From an uncultured Porphyromonas sp. (GTDB lineage: Bacteria; Bacteroidota; Bacteroidia; Bacteroidales; Porphyromonadaceae), in NCBI GenBank assembly GCA_945867245.1, contig CAMBHQ010000021.1, positions 1 through 9,364 on the forward strand: a stretch of 9,364 bases of DNA, read 5' to 3'. Below the pieces are notes generated by a model that was not told the DNA's origin, made no database searches, and saw nothing but the letters and a program-made list of their open reading frames with translations. Position numbers and translations under genes: made by a program. Below are positions 1 through 4,597 of this stretch, one piece after another (the first letter of the stretch is position 1; the number at the start of each line of letters is the position of its first letter).

Positions 1-229
1 CCCCTCATCGGTGCAGGATAAGACCCTAGCGGAGATGCTCAATCCTGAGAGCCTTGTCGTAGTAGAGAAGGCCCGTATCGAGCCCTTCCTTGCCGAGGGT
101 AAGGTGGGCGAGCACTACCAGTTCCAGCGTGTGGGTTACTTCGCTATTGACCCCGATACGACTAGCGAACGCCTTGTCTTCAACCGTACGGTAGGGCTCA
201 AGGATACCTGGAAGAAAGTGAATAATTAA
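1..229 (+). CDS. glnS: Glutaminyl-tRNA synthetase, C-terminal end (5' truncated by window)
   Basis: This is the last 76 or so codons of a class I glutaminyl-tRNA synthetase, which charges tRNA-Gln with glutamine in the cytoplasm. The reading frame is open from the first base (first full codon at position 2), so the gene begins outside the window. The visible part belongs to the C-terminal anticodon-binding beta-barrel domain. It contains the family's closing pattern: NPESLVVV, then a charged stretch, then YQFQRVGYFAIDPD, then LVFNRTVGLKDTW just before the stop. The FNRTVGL.DTW ending is highly characteristic of bacterial GlnRS. The stop TAA is at 227-229. The next gene starts 23 bases later on the same strand, so the two are probably co-transcribed. 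A GTG at position 11 could be mistaken for a start, but it lies inside the domain. Confidence 0.9.
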   Translation, partial: PSSVQDKTLAEMLNPESLVVVEKARIEPFLAEGKVGEHYQFQRVGYFAIDPDTTSERLVFNRTVGLKDTWKKVNN

Positions 230-252
230 GTCCTCATAATCGTATCGCATAG

Positions 253-891
253 ATGATAGAGTCTTTAGATTTCATCAAGGAAATTCTCCAGCACCTCAAC
301 TACTTTTGGGTAACGGTGCTGATGGCTATCGAGAGTTCTTTTATTCCCTTCCCTAGTGAGGTCGTAGTGCCTCCTGCCGCCTATAGAGCGGCTAATGGGG
401 AGCTGAATGTTTTCCTCGTGGTCTTCTGGGCCACTGTCGGGTGTAACATCGGAGCCTTGTTTAATTATTACCTCGCCAAGTATCTAGGGCGTCCGGTGAT
501 GTACAAGTTCGCAGCGAGCAAGTTCGGACGTATGTGCCTACTGAGCCCCGAGAAGATAGAGCAGGCGGAGCAGTACTTCGTTAAGAATGGTGCTACCTCT
601 ACCCTAGTGGGGCGTCTTATCCCAGGTATTCGCCAGTTAATCTCTATCCCCGCAGGTTTGGCAGGGATGCCTATGGGGCCTTTCCTCCTCTACACAACGA
701 TTGGGGCGGGTATTTGGAATGCTATCCTCGCAGGGCTCGGCTATTGGCTGGGGCATGTAGTCCCCTATGACCAACTCGACGAGGCTGTGCTGAGCTATAC
801 TAAGCCTATCGGCTATGCTATCCTAGGCCTTGTGGTCGTGGTCGGTGGCTACTACCTAGCGAAGAGGTTTTTGCAGAAGAAGGAAGCCTAG
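253..891 (+). CDS. DedA/VTT-family inner-membrane protein
   Basis: Complete 212-residue member of the DedA (VTT / SNARE-associated) family of polytopic inner-membrane proteins. Members act in membrane homeostasis, and some are established as undecaprenyl-phosphate or phospholipid flippases/transporters dependent on ion gradients. The family signatures are clear. An acidic re-entrant motif ESSFIPFPSE spans residues 27-36, with two conserved acidic residues (E27, E36) flanking prolines. A second motif, GRLIPGIRQLISIPAGLAGM, spans residues 120-139, with the conserved arginines R121 and R127. Hydrophobic spans cover roughly residues 17-40, 52-76, 120-165 and 184-204, and the tail is basic (KRFLQKKEA). 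Length fits the family. The ATG at 253 is the only sensible start and lies 23 bases after glnS, so the two probably share a transcript. A hairpin terminator follows at 914-954. The exact substrate cannot be read from sequence, and DedA proteins are often redundant. Confidence 0.9.
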   Translation: MIESLDFIKEILQHLNYFWVTVLMAIESSFIPFPSEVVVPPAAYRAANGELNVFLVVFWATVGCNIGALFNYYLAKYLGRPVMYKFAASKFGRMCLLSPEKIEQAEQYFVKNGATSTLVGRLIPGIRQLISIPAGLAGMPMGPFLLYTTIGAGIWNAILAGLGYWLGHVVPYDQLDEAVLSYTKPIGYAILGLVVVVGGYYLAKRFLQKKEA

Positions 892-913
892 TCGACACAA
901 AGTATAAAATATC

Positions 914-954
914 CCCCCACTACTGAGTATTGTTTGCCTGCTCTGTAGTGGGGG
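914..954 (+). terminator. Hairpin terminator after the dedA-family gene
   Basis: The arm CCCCCACTAC (914-923) pairs perfectly with GTAGTGGGGG (945-954). Inside, after one T/T mismatch, GAG (925-927) pairs with CTC (941-943), leaving a 13-base loop. The hairpin starts 22 bases after the stop codon and is followed by the T-rich stretch ATTTCGTTTG. On the opposite strand it is followed by a T-rich stretch too, so it could work in both directions. Confidence 0.7.
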
Positions 955-983
955 ATTTCGTTTGTAAGGAGTCCTGTATAGTG

Positions 984-1013
984 TTGTGCAGGGAGGGAAT
1001 TTCTTTACCTTTG
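984..1013 (+). promoter_or_regulatory. Bacteroidetes-type promoter for the 1039-1611 gene
   Basis: A perfect TAnnTTTG -7 box, TACCTTTG, lies at 1006-1013. A TTG that fits the -33 element is at 984-986, with 19 bases between. The start of transcription would fall near 1018-1021, giving a leader of about 20 bases. The consensus is established for Bacteroidetes sigma-ABfr; use here is inferred. Confidence 0.65.
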
Positions 1014-1038
1014 TGAGACAATTCATGAATGAATACTT

Positions 1039-1611
1039 ATGAAGAGGATCACATTATCTCTACTTACGGCTATGCTGAGCATAGTGATGCTGTCAGCACA
1101 GAGCCGAGAACATGCGCTATCCCTTACGACAGGCCCTATGCGCTATCATGCTAAGGGCCTCCGTATCGCCAACGGCTACCGCATAGGTATGGCTTGGCAA
1201 CAGAGCCTAGGGAATCGTCTATATAAGGTGCTAAGTTTGGGCTTCGGCGAGGATGATGGTAGCTACTATCAGCCCGAGCGTTGGCTAGAGCAGGCGACAG
1301 CCCGCGACCTATATGTGGGTATGGGACTCGGGGTCAATGTCCTAGCCTATGGACGCCATAGGCTCTATGCTCATGCTACCCTAGGCGGGAATTATTTGCA
1401 GGGACATGAGACGATGACACGAGAGGTGGAGCAGCGGCCCGAGCAATCAACGATTCTTATTTCGCGCCTTAGTGCTGGAGGCACAGCTACATGTGGCTAC
1501 TCGTACCAGCTCGTAGGCCCGTTGGGCTTGTCTTTGGAGGGAGAGGGAATGTATCTGCATGACCTCGGCTTTACCTATAGCCTGCGCGCAGGTCTGTCGC
1601 TACGATTCTAA
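1039..1611 (+). CDS. Secreted protein, predicted small outer-membrane beta-barrel
   Basis: A 190-residue protein not recognised as any named family with certainty. A signal peptide is clear: basic MKR, a hydrophobic core over residues 4-18, and a likely signal peptidase I site after LSA (A20|Q21). The mature part has many short stretches of alternating polar and hydrophobic or aromatic residues (for example 84-110, RDLYVGMGLGVNVLAYG then HRLYAHATLGGNYL). It ends in LSLRF with a terminal phenylalanine, the usual signature of a barrel inserted by the BAM machinery. An 8-strand barrel would fit the length. The layout of the second half resembles the TraO conjugal-transfer family of Bacteroides, but similarity judged by eye is weak and no other transfer gene is nearby. 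The start at 1039 is supported by the signal peptide. The gene stands alone, between its own promoter and a strong hairpin. Confidence 0.75.
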   Translation: MKRITLSLLTAMLSIVMLSAQSREHALSLTTGPMRYHAKGLRIANGYRIGMAWQQSLGNRLYKVLSLGFGEDDGSYYQPERWLEQATARDLYVGMGLGVNVLAYGRHRLYAHATLGGNYLQGHETMTREVEQRPEQSTILISRLSAGGTATCGYSYQLVGPLGLSLEGEGMYLHDLGFTYSLRAGLSLRF

Positions 1612-1634
1612 GCGTCCGTTTATCCTCCTAATAC

Positions 1635-1677
1635 ATACGATCAAGGCGAGTGCATTAAGCGCTCGCCTTGGTCGTAT
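1635..1677 (+). terminator. Long 19-bp hairpin, probable terminator overlapping the next promoter
   Basis: ATACGATCAAGGCGAG (1635-1650) pairs with CTCGCCTTGGTCGTAT (1662-1677) along all 16 positions with a single G-U pair. Three more pairs (1651-1653 with 1659-1661, one of them G-U) close a 5-base ATTAA loop. It begins 23 bases after the stop of the upstream gene. No run of T follows on either strand, so it is not a textbook intrinsic terminator; Bacteroidetes terminators often lack long U tracts. The right arm also contains the TTG (1668-1670) that serves as -33 element of the next promoter. Confidence 0.65.
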
Positions 1678-1697
1678 ATGCTAAAGTATTATCTTTG
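1668..1697 (+). promoter_or_regulatory. Bacteroidetes-type promoter for the cysteine desulfidase operon
   Basis: The -7 box TATCTTTG (1690-1697) matches TAnnTTTG exactly. A TTG at 1668-1670 sits 19 bases upstream, the same spacing as in the promoter at 984-1013. The TTG lies within the right arm of the preceding hairpin. Transcription would begin near 1702-1705, leaving a leader of about 65 bases. Confidence 0.65.
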
Positions 1698-1704
1698 TAA
1701 GAGC

Positions 1705-1736
1705 AGTACTGGGGCTATCTCTTAGCGCTCTGTACT
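1705..1736 (+). promoter_or_regulatory. Stem-loop in the 5' leader of the cysteine desulfidase operon
   Basis: Almost immediately after the predicted transcription start, AGTAC (1705-1709) pairs with GTACT (1732-1736). After a T/T mismatch, GGG (1711-1713) pairs with CTC (1728-1730, one G-U). After a one-base bulge, GCTA (1714-1717) pairs with TAGC (1723-1726) around a TCTCT loop. That makes 12 pairs in a 32-base element. It may protect the mRNA end or act as a regulatory leader. No known riboswitch class is recognised. Confidence 0.4.
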
Positions 1737-1739
1737 ATT

Positions 1740-1772
1740 ATGAATACTTACGGTAAAAAACACCGGCTATGA
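1740..1772 (+). other. Possible 10-codon upstream reading frame (leader peptide) overlapping the cyuA-like start
   Basis: ATG at 1740 opens a frame encoding MNTYGKKHRL. It stops at TGA 1770-1772, overlapping the ATG of the desulfidase gene as ATGA. Such overlaps permit translational coupling. It follows directly on the leader stem-loop. The peptide contains no cysteine or serine, so classical attenuation by the substrate is not suggested. It could be chance; support is limited to position and the overlap. Confidence 0.25.
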
Positions 1773-3088
1773 CCCAGAACGATTATCAACGTATTGATGC
1801 CCTTATCCGTCGGGAGGTAGTGCCCGCTACGGGTTGTACAGAGCCTGCCGCCGTGGCGCTCTGCGTGGCTTATGCCGCTAGCCTAGTGGAGGAAGTAGAT
1901 GAGCTACAGCGCATAGAGGTATTGCTCAGCGCTAATATGCTCAAAAATGCAATGGGGGTCGGCATCCCTGGCACCGGTATGATAGGCTTGCCTATTGCTA
2001 TTGCGCTGGGGGCTGTGCTACGCCTGCCGCAACGGCAGTTGGAGGTGCTAGATGGCTTCGGAGAAGATACGCTCAACTCTGCCAAAAGCTTAGTCGAACG
2101 CAATATCATAGACATACGCCATGTCAGTGGGGAGGGTATCGACAAGCTCTATGTAGAGGTCTTGGTACATACACAGGCTGGGCATCTGGCCCGTGCTGTC
2201 ATCGAGCGTACGCATACCGGCCTAGTAGCTCTGTCCTGCGATGGCGAAGACCGACTGTCCGCACTCACTACCCCGATAGAGGGCTGTAGCGAGACTATCG
2301 GGCAGCACCTAGTGGCAGAGGAGGATATCCGTCTGAGCTTCGACCTCGTCTACGAATATGCTACTACAGCACCGCTCGAGAACCTAGACTTCATCTACGA
2401 GGCCGCCCAGCAGAATAAGCGTGTAGGGGAGCATTCATTGCAGCATAAGTACGGGCATGGCGTGGGGCGTATGATACAGAGCGAGGCTGGCAAACGTTTC
2501 ATCGGGGATAGCCCTATGGCACGGATGCTGATGTATACGAGTGGTGCCTGCGATGCGCGTATGGATGGCGCCCCTCTGACGGTGATGAGTAACTCAGGTA
2601 GTGGCAATCAGGGCATTACGGCTACATTGCCTGTATTGACCTTTGCTGAGAGCCAGGGGGCGAGCTACGAGGCTACTGCCCGTGCCCTGATGATGAGTGG
2701 TTTGATGGTCGTATATATCAAGCAACTTCTCGGGCGCCTTAGCTGTCTCTGCGGTATGGTCGTGTCGGGTATCGGCTCCTCGGCAGCCTTGGTTTACCTG
2801 CTCGGTGGCACGCGGGAGCAATCGGGCTATGCTATCAAAAATATGGTAGGTAATGTAACGGGTATGATTTGCGATGGAGCGAAGCCCAGCTGTAGCCTCA
2901 AAGCCTCTACGGGCATTAGCTCGGCGATGATCTCGGCACTACTGGCCCTAGAGCACGAGAGCTGTACGGAGCTAGAGGGCATAGTAGCAGGAGATGTGGA
3001 TAGCTGTATAGTTAATCTAGCCTTAATCGGTACGGAGGGTATGGCGGAGACGGAGCTCAAGATTCTCCGAGTGATGACCGATAAGTAA
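1769..3088 (+). CDS. cyuA: L-cysteine desulfidase (CyuA/YhaM, UPF0597; serine dehydratase alpha-like)
   Basis: Complete 439-residue cytoplasmic enzyme of the UPF0597/CyuA family, related to the alpha chain of iron-sulfur L-serine dehydratase. Family members use a [4Fe-4S] cluster, rather than PLP, to break L-cysteine into pyruvate, ammonia and hydrogen sulfide. Diagnostic motifs appear in order: VPATGCTEPAAVAL (residues 18-31, with C23), ANMLKNAMGVGIPGTGMIG (55-73), SNSGSGNQGITATLPV (274-289), CLCGMVVSGIGSSAAL (326-341), and GNVTGMICDGAKPSCSLK (361-378). C23, C328 and C368 are candidate cluster ligands, with C375 close by. Length matches E. coli YhaM (about 436 residues). The start at 1769 is set by the N-terminal homology. 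It is first in an operon with the aminotransferase-like gene 4 bases downstream. Its product profile suits an amino-acid-fermenting, H2S-producing anaerobe. A serine-specific activity cannot be ruled out. Confidence 0.88.
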   Translation: MTQNDYQRIDALIRREVVPATGCTEPAAVALCVAYAASLVEEVDELQRIEVLLSANMLKNAMGVGIPGTGMIGLPIAIALGAVLRLPQRQLEVLDGFGEDTLNSAKSLVERNIIDIRHVSGEGIDKLYVEVLVHTQAGHLARAVIERTHTGLVALSCDGEDRLSALTTPIEGCSETIGQHLVAEEDIRLSFDLVYEYATTAPLENLDFIYEAAQQNKRVGEHSLQHKYGHGVGRMIQSEAGKRFIGDSPMARMLMYTSGACDARMDGAPLTVMSNSGSGNQGITATLPVLTFAESQGASYEATARALMMSGLMVVYIKQLLGRLSCLCGMVVSGIGSSAALVYLLGGTREQSGYAIKNMVGNVTGMICDGAKPSCSLKASTGISSAMISALLALEHESCTELEGIVAGDVDSCIVNLALIGTEGMAETELKILRVMTDK

Positions 3089-3092
3089 AGCG

Positions 3093-3701
3093 ATGACTAA
3101 AGAGCTACGCTTTATCGAGACCATTAGGCTCGTCGATGGCGTTCCGCAGTTGCTCCCTTATCATGAGCAACGCATAGTGAGGACTTTGGCAGAGGGGGGG
3201 CAGCGTCCCCCCTTCGTGTTGTTCGAGCTGGTGTCGGCTATTATAGCGGATTGCGCTCAGCGACTAGAGGGGGTATACAAACTGCGCTTCGAGTACGATG
3301 CCTCTGCTGTCTATGTACCCAGCTGTACGCCCTATAAGCCACGAGAGGTGCGTCGCCTCATCCCGTGCCCGATTGATAACCTCGGGGTCTACTGCTACAA
3401 GTGGGCGGAACGCTCTGTCTTGGCTGTGCCGTCCGAGCTACAGGCTGAGCTGGACGCAGACCCGACAGCGGAGCTTATCTTCACTTATGAGGGTAGGCTC
3501 ACGGATACACGTTACAGCAATATTGTGCTACAGGATGCTGAGGGCCACTGGTTAACGCCCGACACTCCGCTCCTCCGAGGGGTGATGCGTCAGTCGCTAC
3601 TCGATAGCGGTCGGATTAGAGAGGCCCCTCTAAATAGCGAAGACCTGGCACATTGCCAGGCCTTCAGACTGATAAATGCGATGTTGCCCTTGGAGATATA
3701 G
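3093..3701 (+). CDS. Class IV aminotransferase family protein (PabC-like, short form)
   Basis: A 202-residue PLP-dependent fold-type IV enzyme. This superfamily includes 4-amino-4-deoxychorismate lyase (PabC, folate synthesis), branched-chain and D-amino-acid aminotransferases. Recognisable parts: FIETIRLVDG and the following LLPYHEQR near residues 7-27 (the F.ET....G....H..R pattern); YKWAERS (102-108), where K103 is the probable PLP-binding lysine; LTDTRYSNIVL (136-146), the cofactor-contacting block; TPDTPLLRGVMRQSLL (155-170); and a final LINAML. It is shorter than typical PabC (about 270 residues). D138 stands where most class IV enzymes have the glutamate that contacts the PLP ring nitrogen; the same D is, from memory, usual in this short Bacteroidetes subgroup. 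It starts 4 bases after the desulfidase stop, so the two are co-transcribed and probably translationally coupled. The substrate is not determined; PabC activity is the conventional guess. Confidence 0.75.
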   Translation: MTKELRFIETIRLVDGVPQLLPYHEQRIVRTLAEGGQRPPFVLFELVSAIIADCAQRLEGVYKLRFEYDASAVYVPSCTPYKPREVRRLIPCPIDNLGVYCYKWAERSVLAVPSELQAELDADPTAELIFTYEGRLTDTRYSNIVLQDAEGHWLTPDTPLLRGVMRQSLLDSGRIREAPLNSEDLAHCQAFRLINAMLPLEI

Positions 3702-3707
3702 GGCGGG

Positions 3708-3724
3708 TAACATTTGTTTTGTTA
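3708..3724. terminator. Weak hairpin between convergent genes
   Basis: TAACA (3708-3712) pairs with TGTTA (3720-3724) around a 7-base T-rich loop. It sits in the 20-base gap between the convergent stop codons and includes the stop codon of the minus-strand gene. Only 5 A/T-rich pairs form, so its strength is doubtful. It is the only candidate terminator structure seen here. Confidence 0.25.
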
Positions 3725-4459
3725 GGGCCTACGTAAGCCACGTCTGCGCTCGCCCTCGGCGCGGATGAGCTGGTCGAGCTCTCTGCGCTCGCTTTCGAAG
3801 TCGTAGAATTTGTATATCGGCTCTAGGTCGTGCAGATAGGCGAGGGCAGGGATGAGCTTGCGCAGGGCCTGATTTCGCTCGTTCCTAAAGTCAAAGATTT
3901 GCATTAGCTGGGCCACTTGCTGGGGCGTGAAGCTGTAGATGGCGGCTGCCTGCTCGACAAGTCCCATCTGCTCGTGGTGGAACGCTCTTTTGATACGTTG
4001 TACGAGCTTGTCGAAGCTCTCGGGCGACGTCCCCTGGATATAACCTCCATGCTGGGGCGCCTGAGTAGGCTGGGGGCTCGAGGCCGCAGGCTGTGGGTTT
4101 ATCTCCACTACTATGGGCTTATGTTGCGACTGCTGTAGGCTCGCTAACTCTTCGAGGTCGTGTTTTTTCTCGAGACGCTCCGCGATGTTGTTTCTTAGGG
4201 CGACGACACGTCCGTCCACGAAGTCTATCTGCCACAGATAGCCACTGTAGTGCTGTCGATAGGACCACACGCTCCGGTTATATTCGAAGGTACGTGTATA
4301 GGGTTCTTCGCCCATAATGTCAAGTACTTGGTGCTCAGTAAGCCCTGTCTGTATCCGCATGGCACGCTCACGCATAGATGGCCCTTGGGGCGTGTTGCTT
4401 AGCCCACAACCCATCAGTAGCACGAGGGCAGAGACGAGCAATAAATGACGTATTATCAT
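3722..4459 (-). CDS. Lipoprotein with BamE/SmpA-like and DUF4476 domains
   Basis: A 245-residue lipoprotein. The signal peptide MIIRHLLLVSALVLLMGC ends in a lipobox (LLMGC), with C18 the lipidated residue. The next residues (GLSN) contain no obvious sorting signal. Residues about 33-90 look like the BamE/SmpA/OmlA fold: TGLTEHQVLDIMGEEP, a central W65SY and W76QIDFVDGRVVAL, matching the pattern of a short helix hairpin followed by a beta sheet. A charged helix (93-115) and a proline/glutamine-rich linker (120-140) follow. Residues about 147-233 fit DUF4476: SFDKLVQRIKRAF, then FTPQQVAQLMQIFDF, then FYDFESERRELDQLI. The tail is strongly basic (RAEGERRRGLRRP). BamE assists outer-membrane protein assembly in Proteobacteria, but that role is not shown here; DUF4476 has no known function. 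The gene is transcribed away from purL and converges on the aminotransferase gene. Confidence 0.8.
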   Translation of the reverse strand: MIIRHLLLVSALVLLMGCGLSNTPQGPSMRERAMRIQTGLTEHQVLDIMGEEPYTRTFEYNRSVWSYRQHYSGYLWQIDFVDGRVVALRNNIAERLEKKHDLEELASLQQSQHKPIVVEINPQPAASSPQPTQAPQHGGYIQGTSPESFDKLVQRIKRAFHHEQMGLVEQAAAIYSFTPQQVAQLMQIFDFRNERNQALRKLIPALAYLHDLEPIYKFYDFESERRELDQLIRAEGERRRGLRRP

Positions 4460-4484
4460 AATGCTGTTACTTTTGGTGATGAGA

Positions 4485-4492
4485 CAAAGTTA
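4485..4492 (-). promoter_or_regulatory. -7 box of the lipoprotein gene promoter
   Basis: On the minus strand this reads TAACTTTG, a perfect TAnnTTTG box, 25 bases upstream of the lipoprotein ATG. No good TTG is found at the expected -33 position (about 4512-4515, which lies in the palindrome CATGCATG), so the promoter may be weak or activator-dependent. Confidence 0.5.
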
Positions 4493-4522
4493 GGTAAATG
4501 TGCAGGTACATGCATGCCCCTC

Positions 4523-4553
4523 TTGGCTAAGCCTTGTAAATTCAGTACCTTTG
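4523..4553 (+). promoter_or_regulatory. Bacteroidetes-type promoter for purL
   Basis: The -7 box TACCTTTG (4546-4553) is identical to the one at 1006-1013. A TTG at 4523-4525 lies 20 bases upstream as the -33 element. Transcription would start near 4560, leaving a 38-base leader, too short for a purine riboswitch. It lies back to back with the lipoprotein promoter. Confidence 0.65.
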
Positions 4554-4597
4554 CATAGGAATTTATATAACCTCAAAAAGGCTTTATTACATAACCC

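Noticed and set aside
26..250. 74-codon minus-strand frame over the glnS end
   Set aside because: The plus strand encodes the conserved GlnRS C-terminus; the reverse frame shows no family features.
1029..1155. Alternative ATG at 1029 opening a frame that begins MNTYEED and overlaps the secreted-protein gene
   Set aside because: The frame starting at 1039 has a clean signal peptide and barrel-like ending, so it is the real gene. The overlapping frame is noted only as part of the shared leader motif.
1870..3060. Several 70-90 codon minus-strand frames across the cysteine desulfidase gene
   Set aside because: All are antisense to a well-supported enzyme, with low-complexity Ser/Pro/Arg-rich translations typical of shadow frames.
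3298..3555. 85-codon plus-strand frame inside the aminotransferase gene
   Set aside because: It is in an alternative frame within a gene that has clear family motifs across the same bases; no sign of independent initiation.
3917..4317. Plus-strand frames of 73 and 74 codons opposite the lipoprotein gene
   Set aside because: They are antisense to a gene with a lipobox and two recognisable domains; no promoter or conserved motif supports them.
4554..4597. Possible purine riboswitch upstream of purL
   Set aside because: The predicted leader is under 45 bases and shows no three-way junction or conserved purine-aptamer sequence.
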